Source: Phoronis australis
Taxonomy: Eukaryota > Phoronida > Phoronidae
DNA length: 64,000 bases
NCBI GenBank assembly: GCA_002633005.1
Contig: NMRA01000081.1
Location: 253,995 to 317,994, forward strand
Direction of reading: 5' to 3'
The first letter of the stretch is position 1; the number at the start of each line of letters is the position of its first letter. A model generated the notes under the pieces. It worked only from the letters and a program-made list of their open reading frames with translations. It did no database searches and was not told the DNA's origin. A program made the position numbers and the translations under genes. This document shows, piece after piece, positions 12,501 through 22,704 of this stretch.

Positions 12501-15500
12501 GAGGAATTGTGTGACTCGTTATTTTATCTAATTAATTAGCTGTATGTTGTAACAGTGTGAATGACTGCTTGTCACTAATCAGCATCGTCCGCATGCTTTA
12601 ACTACTGCATGTTAACGTGTTCTATAGGCTGATTACAACGCTCACCTTTCCCCACATACGTCAGACAGTACCAAACTGCACATTTCCACTTGCATAAAAA
12701 AGCAAACATGTAAGCACCTCGGTGTTCAGTGCTGTCTCATGTCCATACGTCCACCGTACATCAATAAAAACAAAGCTATTTAGGAACAGTTAATCCACCA
12801 TAGTTGTGACTCACCATTATCATGGTGTTGGGAGTGGGAGTTCAATTCACAGTGTAACTGTTTTCAATTACTACTTGTTTCAGCACCGTCCACCAATTAC
12901 CACTAGTGGCAGACACTCAGGAATTTTAAGGGCTCATTATTTTTTATTAGGTTATTCAATAATGGAGACTTAAACTACTTTAGTCAATGTTATTCCTGTC
13001 TTCTGATGTCCTTTAGTTCACAGACAAGCTAACTGGTAACATTTATTGTCCGTGATGACAACTTGACGAGGACCATCTTCACCTCAGGCAACATGTACAT
13101 TGTAGTCAGCTGATTTCCAGGACCAGCTGCTTAATATGTGAGCACATGACTGTGGGGTACAAACACTGGGGCAAGTGGGATGTTTTATGAGAGACTGGCA
13201 GTTATCGCACAATATATGTTAGATTCACCATTTACTCAATTTCTGACATAAGGAAAAAAATCGTTAACAAAACTGAGTTTTTTAATTTTTGGCCTACTGT
13301 TACAAACTTTTTTGAAATTTTAATTCTCAAAAGCAATCATTTTATAAATGATAAAGCCACAGAAATTTCCTGTTTGTTTCTAGACCTATAACATCACGTG
13401 GATGTTTAGTGGTGACGTGTCATGGCAGTAGATCATGCAGTTTGGACCTAGAAATAAGAATAGACATGCCGTCACACAGAGTCCAAAATGTCATAATGAC
13501 ATCAAAATGACATCATGCTAAACATTCCAATTGTATTAGTTGGCCCTCAGTTGGAGACCAAAAGAAACTACAGTTGTTTGGCCTTATTCACAATGCAAGC
13601 TAAATTTGTTTGGCCTCATTCGTTATGCTTCCACATTACACTTTGATTCACAATAATTGCTTGGATAACACTTAACACCAGCCAAGCTGCTAACAACGCT
13701 AGCAGAAAACCAAACAATGATGCTTCCACTGTAGTGATGGTGATGGGTACGGCTCCGATGCAAGTTTAGATGTCTCGGACTTCCTGAAGAAACATGCTGG
13801 TAATGAGGATGACGAGGAGGAAGAGGGTCTGGGAACAGGTGTAAAAACGAGTGTCAACTTGAGGTAACCTTCCGTCAGGCGTGGTTTGTTCGATGTTTAT
13901 GCTAGCTTTCTGCATGTGTCTGCTTGTTCTTCGCATGGCTTGAATGGGGGCTGCATGGTTTGACTTCACACTGTGTTGGGGTTTTTTGACAAATTTGATT
14001 GATTTGGTCGTCTTGAAATTTAGTTTATTACAGTGTTGACGTTCTTCAAGTACATAATCGTGTTTTTTGTGTGAGAAATGCATTAAATAGTGCTAGGATG
14101 CCAATGAAATTACACATTATGATTGTGGTGTTTGGTTCGTAAAATGTTGGGTGCTGGTTTTGGTTTTGTGTGGCTTTCCTAACACAATGAAACAGAATGA
14201 AGCATCACAATTTATATTTTTTTATGCACGTTTGGTTTTGGTTTCTTGAAGCATGATTTGAAAATTTCAATTTTTGTAGATTGTTTGGTTTTGGTTTCTT
14301 GAAGCACGATTTGAAAATTTCAATTTTTGTAGATCATCTCTTGTGCATGGTTGTTGATAAGTTTCAGTGGTCACTCCTTTACTACAATCTCAACAGTTTC
14401 CTCCAGTAAAAAAGCGTAAACATAAAGAAACAACTGATATAAGTCATGCCATCAAATAGGCTCAACAGAACTGTCATGCTTTTAACCCATTAATCAGTCC
14501 TGTATACTTAGCATGGCATGTCAAATTCATTACCTTCTTTCAGAGAAAAGCATGCCAGCCAAGGGGAATACTCTGACGAAAGCGGTAAGAATCGGACACG
14601 ATGTTTTAAGCTTTTTGATTGGCTAACTGATACGCCGTAACAACAGTTTCAAGAAAACCTTGCGACCGCAATGTTAAATACCATGTTACGTCTACTAATG
14701 CAAGTGAATGTTACAACACCCAAGTTGCTAATTGGCTGTTGGTTAATTTATGAATGAATTAATTAATATGACATGTTTTTGTGCGGCAACACTAACTCGT
14801 GTTTTTTGATTACTAAAGAGGTTTTTACCTTGATTAGGCTTGTTAAACTTCCAATTGCCTTCCAAGGAATTTTGCTGTTTGTTTGGCTTCATTGATAGTC
14901 AGAACTGACCATGGTGTAATGTGTTAGTTATCTTCAAATATTGCTCAATAGCATTTTTATAAACTAGCCATATGTTTTTCACGAGGTTTTTGTTTGAGTA
15001 AGTTTTAACGATACACGTCAGAATCTCCATAGCATGATTGGCATGAGAACTGACAGCTTGTCAAATTAATGATTGGCATGTTCTAATTAATAACTGACAT
15101 TGAGAAGGCTACATAGCCTGTGTATGAGATGTGTTCGTTTAATTATTTGTAGATTATATGAAAAATATTCCCATGCTTTTTTGAAATCGCGTTCCCAATT
15201 CCTTTTGCCAGTACAGTGTGGTAAATTCTTCTGTGGGAAATAATTTTCCTGTTTTGGCAGATTAAGCATTATTTCTGTTGTTATGTTGTTGGTCTTACTC
15301 GTACAAAGTGCACGGTTACTAGTTTTTTCATTACTAATATTGGTTGTATTTTTGTTCTTGGCACTGAGTCTTTTAATGAGAGGTTGTGGAAGTTTTGTCT
15401 ATTTTCAGTGTGGTGCCTTATTTAGACGTTCAATGTGATGGTAGTGTAAAAAAATATGTTTGTCTGCTGGGCTGAATGTGTAGAGACACCTAGTGGAAGC

Positions 15501-16190
15501 TAAAGAAACCATTCATTTTTACTCAATGTGTAATTAATTGTTGAGCATAGCCTAACAAAGTATGTTGATAGCTGCAAGGAATCTTTATTTGGTGTGATAA
15601 CTGTGTTGTATGAGCAGTATATAGTGTCAACTTGTTTATAATTTACATGGCAGAAGAATTGCTGATCTGTTGGTTTTCATCAGAATGTCTTATTGTCAAT
15701 TCTAACAGCATGTTGTTGACTGCATACAATGACTCTCCATCACTATACTTGGCTTCTTTCAACAAGGAAATTACCTGTATTATCCCTAGCAACTTGTAAT
15801 GACATTGTGTGCATTTACAGAGGAAGAATCGGCCGCCTAGACAGTTGGTTGTCCAATAATTCCGAAGTTCAAGACCCATTGACTACTGACTTGACCTCCC
15901 TCCACAATGATGCAAACAGTAGGGAAGTGTATACAGATGACGATGTGTCGGCGTTTACTCCACCAGCAGATATAACACCGTCGATAGACACGCCGGGGTC
16001 TTGTGAGCTAACGCCAGTCAGTGTTCGGTCGGAACTGTTCATGACTCACTTAGAGGCTCGGGTTGAGGGGAGTCCTCGTCGTGTGGACTCACCCAGTGGT
16101 CACTTCACATTTGACCTGCCACCGAGGACCTCATCACCTCTCTCACCCAAAACGGTCAAACATGTTTACGAGGATGGCAAGTTTGTGTAG
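379..16190 (+). CDS. MYO18A: Unconventional myosin XVIII, 3' part (17 exons; neck, coiled-coil tail, C-terminus)
   Basis: Exons at 379-507, 1117-1260, 2482-2571, 4144-4263, 5036-5150, 5794-5927, 6189-6343, 7125-7248, 7687-7884, 8157-8267, 8806-9057, 9328-9558, 9881-10102, 10487-10672, 11190-11323, 13735-13863 and 15821-16190 join with GT-AG junctions and matching phases into 947 codons ending in TAG. Order is converter end (VFFRAG), one IQ-like neck helix, a short W-rich segment (WSWWRL), about 700 residues of heptad coiled coil, then an acidic/Ser-rich tail. The order and wording follow vertebrate MYO18A/MYO18B tails, for example [15 protein letters not shown] and [13 protein letters not shown]. 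Family knowledge: myosin XVIII has a poorly active ATPase motor, dimerises through the tail and works with actin and non-muscle myosin II at Golgi, stress fibres or sarcomeres. The motor exons lie before the window. The A or B subtype cannot be decided; invertebrates usually have a single pre-duplication MYO18. Confidence 0.93.
1117..1260 (+). CDS. MYO18A: MYO18 exon: neck-to-tail junction
   Basis: Phase 0 to 0, 48 codons. It contains the basic helix CIQRNVRKF and the W-rich [10 protein letters not shown] motif that marks the start of the tail in myosin XVIII and myosin II, then LKAKE, where the coiled coil begins. Confidence 0.92.
1411..1826 (+). mobile_element. MITE-like interspersed repeat, copy a
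   Basis: Similar to 6421-6900 and 45646-about 46100. The three share the opening aattatgtag..aaaaatg type motif and a later block (acatggtcacatgaccca). The right end, gaggtcctatataacc, is an imperfect inverted copy of the left end. It lies in the intron after the WSWWRL exon and has no coding capacity. Confidence 0.6.
2482..2571 (+). CDS. MYO18A: MYO18 exon: coiled coil 1
   Basis: Phase 0, 30 codons ([17 protein letters not shown]...), charged heptads. Acceptor ctgttgtcag, donor AAG|gttagt. Confidence 0.9.
4144..4263 (+). CDS. MYO18A: MYO18 exon: coiled coil 2
   Basis: Phase 0, 40 codons. [12 protein letters not shown] then [20 protein letters not shown], collinear with the vertebrate tail. 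The preceding 1.57-kb intron shows no other coding signal. Confidence 0.9.
5036..5150 (+). CDS. MYO18A: MYO18 exon: acidic hinge in tail
   Basis: 115 nt, phase 0 to 1. It includes the acidic stretch [11 protein letters not shown] that interrupts the coiled coil at the same place as the short acidic insert of vertebrate MYO18A. Confidence 0.9.
5794..5927 (+). CDS. MYO18A: MYO18 exon: coiled coil 3
   Basis: 134 nt, phase 1 to 0. [19 protein letters not shown] is a strong family match. A partial echo of its last ~20 bases (acaagaaacatgtggagaga) recurs 50 nt into the following intron. Confidence 0.92.
6189..6343 (+). CDS. MYO18A: MYO18 exon: coiled coil 4
   Basis: 155 nt, phase 0 to 2. [19 protein letters not shown] then LEKKQR; acceptor gttgccatag, donor AA|gtaagt. 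Confidence 0.92.
6421..6900 (+). mobile_element. MITE-like interspersed repeat, copy b
   Basis: 480 bp in a MYO18 intron. The left end agttatgcaggaccct and the reverse complement of the right end (gattatgtaggacctt) agree at about 12-13 of 16 positions. It is the best-preserved termini of the three copies. Confidence 0.62.
7125..7248 (+). CDS. MYO18A: MYO18 exon: coiled coil 5
   Basis: 124 nt, phase 2 to 0. [20 protein letters not shown], then [21 protein letters not shown]. Confidence 0.92.
7687..7884 (+). CDS. MYO18A: MYO18 exon: coiled coil 6, with a duplicated donor downstream
   Basis: 66 codons ending [15 protein letters not shown]|gtaagg, one of the most conserved stretches of the tail. 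The last 39 nt and the donor are copied 102 bp downstream; an alternative donor at 7987 would add 34 in-frame residues with no stop. The shorter form is probably the main one, because MLEQ joins directly to AKLRLEM in relatives. Confidence 0.93.
7846..8064 (+). repeat. 102-bp tandem duplication spanning exon end, splice donor and intron
   Basis: Units start at 7846, 7948 and 8050 (the last only about 15 bp), offset exactly 102 bp each. Unit 1 holds the end of the MYO18 exon plus gtaaggactggt; unit 2 repeats both with few changes. The length is divisible by three and there is no stop. Confidence 0.9.
8157..8267 (+). CDS. MYO18A: MYO18 exon: coiled coil 7
   Basis: Phase 0, 37 codons, [20 protein letters not shown] and ESRASFQRK; donor AAA|gtaagt. 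Confidence 0.92.
8806..9057 (+). CDS. MYO18A: MYO18 exon: coiled coil 8
   Basis: Phase 0, 84 codons. [20 protein letters not shown] then [18 protein letters not shown], collinear with vertebrate MYO18A; donor CAA|gtgagt. Confidence 0.93.
9328..9558 (+). CDS. MYO18A: MYO18 exon: coiled coil 9
   Basis: Phase 0, 77 codons. [20 protein letters not shown] then [21 protein letters not shown], a highly conserved block. Confidence 0.93.
9881..10102 (+). CDS. MYO18A: MYO18 exon: coiled coil 10
   Basis: Phase 0, 74 codons, from [11 protein letters not shown] to [12 protein letters not shown]; donor GAG|gtgagt. Confidence 0.92.
10487..10672 (+). CDS. MYO18A: MYO18 exon: coiled coil 11
   Basis: Phase 0, 62 codons, [19 protein letters not shown], then [19 protein letters not shown] and KKHEL. 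Confidence 0.92.
10869..10899. repeat. Perfect 14-bp hairpin in MYO18 intron
   Basis: Arms agatgtaacaaact and agtttgttacatct around a 3-base loop ggc. No function assigned. Confidence 0.85.
11190..11323 (+). CDS. MYO18A: MYO18 exon: end of coiled coil
   Basis: 134 nt, phase 0 to 2. [18 protein letters not shown] closes the coiled coil; the acidic TDSDLSDV follows. A 2.4-kb intron comes next, carrying the 20-bp minisatellite. Confidence 0.92.
12181..12385. repeat. 20-bp minisatellite, about 10 copies
   Basis: Unit caaattgtaacatSatgttt, with S being g or c. The order over ten copies is G C G C C C G C G C. The aaacatSatgttt core is palindromic apart from S, so the two variants are reverse complements of each other there. 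Confidence 0.95.
13735..13863 (+). CDS. MYO18A: MYO18 exon: acidic C-terminal region
   Basis: 129 nt, phase 2 to 2. Acceptor cttccactgtag. [19 protein letters not shown], then an NEDDEEEE acidic run. The phase fits both the 15821 exon (continuing [14 protein letters not shown]) and the optional 14544 exon. Confidence 0.82.
14231..14336. repeat. 53-bp tandem direct repeat, two copies
   Basis: Two near-identical units begin at 14231 and 14284 (tttggttttggtttcttgaa...), differing by one substitution (gcatgatt/gcacgatt). Intronic. Confidence 0.9.
14544..14584 (+). CDS. MYO18A: Putative optional 41-nt MYO18 exon giving an alternative C-terminus
   Basis: Pyrimidine-rich acceptor (taccttctttcag) and consensus donor (GCG|gtaaga). 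From the preceding exon it reads [14 protein letters not shown]. Because 41 is not a multiple of 3, the 15821 exon is then read as EEESAA followed by TAG at 15838-15840, giving an acidic tail that replaces about 123 residues. The splice sites and acidic composition support it; there is no transcript evidence. Confidence 0.5.
15821..16190 (+). CDS. MYO18A: MYO18 terminal coding exon
   Basis: 370 nt, entered in phase 2, stop TAG at 16188-16190. [10 protein letters not shown] matches the SWLS motif of vertebrate MYO18A C-termini. The rest is Ser/Thr/Pro/Asp-rich and likely disordered ([24 protein letters not shown]), with several SP/TP sites that look like phosphorylation targets. Confidence 0.88.
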
Positions 16191-17300
16191 CCTCTGGTTA
16201 CCATGAGACGAGCTTCGTTTTTGCCATACTCCACTGTCACAGTTAACTTATGCTTGATTGTTTTATTTGAGATATTCGTGTATTTCACATTAGTGCATTA
16301 TTGTTAGCTTTTACCAAAACATTCATCAGGTTGTTCTTTAGGAATGCCTCAGCATGGTATCTGATTGCTTGAACTTTCAACTCAAGGTTTTGCTGGGATT
16401 TCATTTGTACTGCAGCCTCATAGTGGTCCATATTGGATACATAGTGTCAAGTGATACCTACTGAAGAGATTTTATTGCTTTATTGAAAAACAACGTCGTT
16501 TTTGAAGTATTAATTTGTGATTCAATAATTACAGCTAACTGCTGGTAATACAACTATTTTTGTGGGTCATTAATGAAGTACTGGGTTGTTACATGGTTTG
16601 GTTGTTCTGTAAATAGATGTTGAAATGTAGAGTTGATCAAATGTAGATGAATCCAGTTTTAAAGTCAATCATGCTTTGAAAGTGTTGTGTAATTCTATTT
16701 ATTAAGACCACTGCAAGTCGTGTTCTATGTTTTTGTCGACTTGAAAGGTGTATTGTGCTTTTGTAATGTGGAATTGGTGGTAATGTGTATGGTGGCTTAC
16801 ACTTTAATAACAAGGCTTTTAGTGTCACTGATAACATTAAACAGTAGTTGATGAAAGGCTTTTGAATCTTAATTAAAGTTACACGTGTCAAGTTGTAGAC
16901 AATTGAAGGTATTTCTAAGTTGGTAGGCACCTTACGGATATCAGTGAATATTGCAGACATGGTTCAGAAAGTGGTGCAGGGGTCCCCTGTCCCTCTATTG
17001 CATTTGGTTTACTTGGTTATAATGCTTTAGGTTATAGATTGTCCTGCCCCCAGTATGATCTTGGATCTGTGCCCATACTGAATGAAATGATTCCATTAAT
17101 GTTACCGTTAACTTGGTATGTGTCTCTTTAATAGCATTTTATCAGACAACATGTATTGAAATTGCTTTTAAGTCTTTGGTGTGATTCATGTGTTTCCCTC
17201 TCTGTATGTGTGCGACAGAGTTACCAGGTCATGTAATTCTGAACTGTAGGTCTCGAGGGCAGATTTTTTTTACAGCAATATACAATATAAACTTGTGTTT
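16191..17300 (+). other. Probable 3' untranslated region of MYO18
   Basis: AT-rich and noncoding, directly after the MYO18 stop. No AATAAA is seen in the first kilobase; ATTAAA variants occur near 16836 and 16872. The true cleavage site cannot be fixed from sequence alone. Confidence 0.45.
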
Positions 17301-19121
17301 GCTAGTCGCGGCTTTACTGTGTGCCGGTTGTCATTATCCAAAATTCTAAAATGGTAAATATATCATTGAAATTCATAATTGAGGTCGTTTTACTTTTCAC
17401 AGCCATGGTGCTGTAGTTAGGTTACTTAACTTGGTACTGATCAGTAGTGAGTTATTGGTTCTTCTCAAGACCAACGGTTATGCATAAAGCACAATTGGTT
17501 CTGGTCTCTACTCGGACTCATTTGGGACCTGCACGCATCTACTCCATTTCAACCAAAGTCTCGCATATATTTTGGAACAGCTGCTCAACTAAATTCAGGT
17601 AAGCAAAGTTTGAAAGGCCCCGATTTCCCAAGCTATGAGTAAAAAAAACATCTCATTTTACTGGTCGCAGTGGGTTATCTTTTTTGAGAAGGTGACCAAC
17701 TAGAAAGATACCCACTGCTAACTCGATTTTCGAAATAAACGGACCAAAACGAACTATGATATTTTGGCCGTTGGCGCTATATATAGTATTCATAAACAAA
17801 TCCTCGTAGCGGCGCTACGACCAAGACAAAGAACGTACACTATTGCTCGCTGGTTCCCATTGTGCCGCTTGGTGGCAGCCAGCACGTGCTGACTGAGCAC
17901 GCTGGGAACCAGCGAGACACTACTGAGCCGCACTATGGCTTCGATGGGCTCTGCCGTATAGAAGATTAGTGGATGACTGGCTTCAGAAATAACGGATTTT
18001 TCATTGTTATTGTTAGTCGTTTATTTGTCTCTCTGGTTCATGGACTTACAGTAGATAAGAAATACAAAATAGTCCGCATCCAGTTCTCGTGTTGATTTCT
18101 TGCGAAATTTGACTTCCCAAATCATTGAGATTTTTTCACTTTGACGGCTTCCATCCTTTTTTGATTTTCACTTAAGCATTCCTGACGGACTTGTGAAGTA
18201 CTGAATTGTATTATAACGCCAACTCAATCGGGTATCCAACTATGCTTCAACTGACTCGTTTGGTATCGCTTGAAAAAACTTGTCGGGTAGCAAATTTCTT
18301 AGAAAGTTGTTTTTGTGACTTCAGAATGGCAAAGTTACAAGAGACAGCTTATCTAACACATCTTGGAATTTTCTGTTGTTTGTTCGATCGATGGAGACGT
18401 TTTCATAAAGGGATTAATGTCCGAACAGTAAGTGAGGGTATATTTATGTGTTCAGTCGTTCGGCAGTTACACGATTTACCAGTCGCCCTAACAACTGAAC
18501 GATGTTTTGTGGCAAGTCCAAACAAAAGTTGCAACATTTAGAACAAATCGTATCGGTTCGTAATTTTCATAAGGCTGCTCGCTGTGCATGAGTCTGTTTA
18601 TGCCGAGTTTAACGCAAACCACTGTCAAACACAAAGATATGTGCAAACGCTCTACATACAGACACATCACTAAGATCAAGATCTCTTTTACAAGGGTTAT
18701 GCAAACCCTACAAATCAGTTTATGATGTGACCTCAGACGCACGACCGTAGACCCCCAGGTGACAGATGTCTCAACTTATGGTCGAACAGCGGCTAATTAC
18801 GCCAATATATCAAACGGCCCGTAGCTCACAGAAGTCGGCATAAGTACTCTGAACGAACCACTAAATCTAATGTTGAGGTCGCATGCAATTAACATACACG
18901 GTCAGAGTCTCACATGGACGTCAACCAACTGGTTAGGTGTACACGTAACTCCTGCTGCATTTGTCAAAGCGCCTCGTGAAGGCAAAATCACAGTCGTGCA
19001 TCACTCGAGCAGAGATGTAGTGGTGAGCCGAAGACAGATGGTGACTAATGATATTTACCAATTTGATTAGGGGTGTTGGGCACAGGGGCGTTACTCTGAT
19101 TGAACGGATACATGGGCGGCG
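17300..19121. other. Intergenic region, no supported gene
   Basis: Several open frames up to about 110 codons occur, but none has recognisable similarity, a splice context or internal repeats. A 14-bp inverted repeat lies at 17846-17916. Confidence 0.5.
17846..17916. repeat. 14-bp inverted repeat with internal CAGCACGTGCTG palindrome
   Basis: Arms ctcgctggttccca (17846-17859) and tgggaaccagcgag (17903-17916) are exact reverse complements. The intervening 43 bp includes a 12-bp palindrome with a CACGTG core. Confidence 0.8.
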
Positions 19122-19320
19122 CAGCACTGAAAAAAAGTGGGGGCTAAAGCCCCCGCAGCCCCCCCTGTGGTGCACCGCCTATATACCATGTGCGGCGTAG
19201 CACTGAAAAAAGTGGGGGGCTAAAGCCCCTCAGTCCCCCCGTGGTGCACCGCCTATAGACCATGTGCGGCGTAGCACTGAAAAAGTAGGGGGCTTTAGCC
19301 CCCTATGGTGCGCCGCCCAT
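19122..19320. mobile_element. Modular TIR element, three internal units
   Basis: Bounded by exact 12-bp inverted termini atgggcggcgca and tgcgccgcccat. Inside are three head-to-tail units (starting 19122, 19188, 19262), each agcactgaaaaa + purine-rich g-run + ctaaagcccc + gtggtgcaccgcc or similar, with its own small GGGGCTAAAGCCCC-type hairpin. No ORF; non-autonomous. Confidence 0.75.
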
Positions 19321-19437
19321 GCATTAGATACTTTGGGAATGAAACTGGGCTCGCTATTATCGGCGATTTGAAAAGATTATTCTCGGCAAATGCTGTGTGG
19401 ACAGTAAGTAAACACGATAGTTAAAAACCGGGGCCCG

Positions 19438-19826
19438 GTCTCTAATCTTTGTACTCGAAACGAACTCGAAACTATTTTTGGCAATTTCTCTGCTCCTTTT
19501 GTGCGAACTTAAGATAATTGGCTATCAGACTGTGCTCGAATACATTAAAGTTTATGCATAGGAGTTTCTAGTTCAAGTTTGCCCTTGAAGACCCTTATAT
19601 TCGTGCTAAAAACTCGAGTAAAAACTCGAAATTTCGAGTTCAAACTCGAACTTATTGCTTTAATATTGGGTTTACAAACTGTGAACTAAGGGCAATAAAT
19701 TATCTACGTAAGTTATTGTGTACTCGAGCATAGAATAATAGACACTTATCTTGAGTTCGCCCAAAAGTAGAGTAGAAAATGCCAAACCTAATTTCGAGTT
19801 CCATTTCGAGTAAAAAGATTGGAGAC
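19438..19826. mobile_element. MITE-like element with about 37-bp terminal inverted repeats
   Basis: The left end gtctctaatctttgtactcg... pairs with the reverse complement of the right end, gtctccaatctttttactcg..., through two copies of an (a)ctcgaaa motif. The interior repeats the cgagtt/aactcg motif in both orientations. No ORF. A single ambiguous base (n, 19827) abuts the right end. Confidence 0.7.
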
Positions 19827-20006
19827 NCTTTGCAGCTGCACTTTCATTTATTTTGCCTGTCCTCATGCAATTTACATTCAATATGTGTGCACAGCAGAGA
19901 CTTTATGGTTCCGAAACATACAACGAATGATGTGCAGCGTATTTTATGATAAAAAAAGTTAAAAGTGTTAAAAAGGCGCTCAAGATTGAGCTTATACTTC
20001 TGTCCG

Positions 20007-22704
20007 TCAGTCGTATAATCTGGCATAGGTGTTCTCGTCTTCACAAGCACTACAACACATCAAATGCCGCCATCGTGAGGCGAAACTTTGCGCCTGCAAA
20101 GAGGAAGTAGCACAGACCTTGACCACGGAACGATTCCGTCTGAATCGTGATTTCAAACGCTTGAAAAGTCCTTCGCGTTTTACAATATTTGACTGATCCG
20201 TAAAATCACCGATAATTCTGTGGGTGTCCTCTGAATCAGAAACGGCATCGAGAGGCACATCCACAAACGTCTTGTCGTCTTCTGAAGAAATGCCATCAAT
20301 TATGTATGGCTTCTTGCTGATTTGCAATCTTGTTTTTTTACTTTTGCCGTTGTATTCAGTGTCCATTGAATAATCCCCACCGGCAAAACAAAAATCATAC
20401 TGAGGCAACGTTGCAAAAGGAGACGATCTGCAGTCCTCTAGGCGAACATCCTCAACCTCTCCTGGCTCGATGTTAGCTTGAAGGTATGTGGTATTAATTT
20501 CATCATTACTGATTACGGGCATATCAATATTCGTTGGAAAATGCACCGTCACAAAAGAAATGTGACTGTGAGGCCAGGTGGTGGCACTAGAAGGTTTAAC
20601 ATCGTCCAGTGCCAGTGACATGTCTTCACACTTGCTGGGCAGACCACTGCTCTGAAATTTTATTTTGTCCTTCTCAACAGTTTCATCTATTAACATGTAC
20701 TCTAAAGGATTTACAGTATGAGAAGAAATGGCATCTTGGGGCAACTTAGCGAAGCTGTGCAAATTTGCATCTTCTGGGCTTATACCTTCGACGCTGCCTG
20801 ATTTGCTGCACAGAGTCTCAGATATTGATCGTCGTGAGTCCTGTGCAAAAGTTTCCCCAATCGCAGAGAAAATTGTAGGCTCGGTAGAATCACTGAAATC
20901 TATCAGTGTGATGTCGTCCAAGTGGCGACTTCCAGCGGATATACTTTCAGATTTCAGGACTTTCTCCTTACTATCAGCATTGTCAGCGAATACTTGACGA
21001 GTGTATGACTTCCTGTCGAACATCTTCAACGTAGCCTGGCTTGTTTATGCCATCCAGTTTACCGGCTTCTTTCTCTACAGTATCAATCATACATGTAGAG
21101 CTACGGCGGATGACATCTGAAGCAGCTATTTCAACAGAGAAAAAAGTTTCACCGCTAGGCAACCCATGGATATCACAATCTTCTGCGTCCGCAGGAATTT
21201 CCTCAATATTTCGTATTTCGATGCAATTTTCTTTCTCGGGTGTAATAATAGGGATTTGACTTGCCTGTAACTCTGGCAGCTCAGTCTTTCCATGGACATT
21301 TTTCTTCAGCAATTCATACTTGTCTGTGGCAATGTGGTAAACTTCCTCAGAAACTCTAGACTCGGTCGAATTGCTGGCGTCTTCAAAGTGATGACCTTCA
21401 ATGCTTTTACTTTTAGATTTCAAGACTTTCTTCATGCCATCAGGGAAGCAAGCGATATCTGACGGTTGCATGACTTCCTTTCGAACACTGTCAACGTCAA
21501 TCAGTTTGTTTCTGTCATCCAATTTCGTGATTTCTCCCCCTCTACCATCAGGGTTACCAATTGGCGCTTTTGTTGAATTTGGGAGGTCCGTCTTTTGTTT
21601 TGATGGTCATTAGTCTTCCAAATCCCATCTTTCTTGGTAGAAATGGGGCACACTTCCTCCGAAACTGTAGACCCAGTTGTCTTAGTAAAATCAGACAGTA
21701 TGGCGTCTTCTGAGTGGTCATTTTGAACGGGTTTGCTTTCGTATTTCAGGACTTTTTCCTCACTATAAGCCTCATCAGCAAACCCAGTGATACTTGACGG
21801 CTGAATTTGACGTCCTGTTGAACATCTTCGACGTCGCCTGGTTTGTTTCTACCGTTCAATTGCATGACTTCTCTCCCTTCAACACCAGGGTCATCAGTAG
21901 GATCATTTTGTTCATTTGTTAGATCCATACTTTCATGGACATTCTGTTTTACCTTCTCGCCTTTCTCTGTGGAATCGCGGGACATTTCCTCCGAAGAGTT
22001 TCTTTCACGTTTTGCGTCTTCTTTGTAGATGCTTGTTGAGTTTCCAACTTCGCACTCGACTTCACATTCGGTGACATGCCCACCAAGGTCCGTTGATTTG
22101 CGGAAAGTGTTTTCATTTGTGCGGCGTGATGCTATCACAAGAAGACAACACAACACAAATCCGTTACGCACCTGACAAAAGATTCCATTAATTTAGTGTC
22201 AGCTTCTGTTTTGTGAACAGTTTTGGACGCGTCAGATGTGTCTCCTGACCACTCGTCATTCACTGCCGTGGTTCCAGAGGCGTCTTTGTTGCCAAAAGAC
22301 ACAATGCGTGAGAATTTCCTCGTGACAAGGTAAACTTTCTCGGTCGTTCTCAGCATAATTCGCAAAACAAAGTGGATAAACCATAATATTGTAACTTTTA
22401 TAAAATTTCGAATGACACTGTGAGCCATTCCCGGCTTCATTTTACAGAATTTGTAAAGTGAATACGTCACGAATAGTTCGACGTCACCAATTGTACACGT
22501 CAAATGCCAACAACCAGAAATTTCCGAAAATATAGACTCACCGCAAACCAAGTACGTCCATTGACGTATTTTCAGAAAAATTTCAAAAAAGTACAACCAT
22601 GTGCGTATTTTCGGTACGGTTAACATGTCTTGAAAATCGGACGGACTCGTTTTATCATCCGTATGTAATGTGTTTTGAAGTAAAGATTTATTTTGGTGAG
22701 GCAT
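20007..22704 (-). pseudogene. Uncharacterised repeat-containing gene, probably frameshifted
   Basis: Four overlapping open stretches on the minus strand: 22704-22135, 22171-21746, 21522-20983 and 21029-20007. Together they read as an N-terminal part with hydrophobic segments (around FIKVTILWFIHFVLRIML), then three diverged acidic/Ser-rich repeats, then a basic stretch (LFKRLKSRFRRNR) and a Cys-containing C-terminus (MCCSACEDENTYARLYD). Repeats share KEKVLKSES, a VSEEV box and an NKPGxVEDVxxEV box. The repeat frame must shift near 21790, 21600 and 21000, so the gene is decayed, or has small introns or base errors here. TTTGTCAG|GTGCGT at about 22,175 could be a splice site. I recognise no family. 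Confidence 0.45.

Noticed and set aside
15643-15879. Open frames on the minus strand opposite the last MYO18 exon
   Set aside because: They are antisense shadows of the coding exon and its intron.
18206-18541. 111-codon open frame on + strand
   Set aside because: No recognisable similarity, no splice context, no repeat or conserved flank; its length is within chance expectation here.
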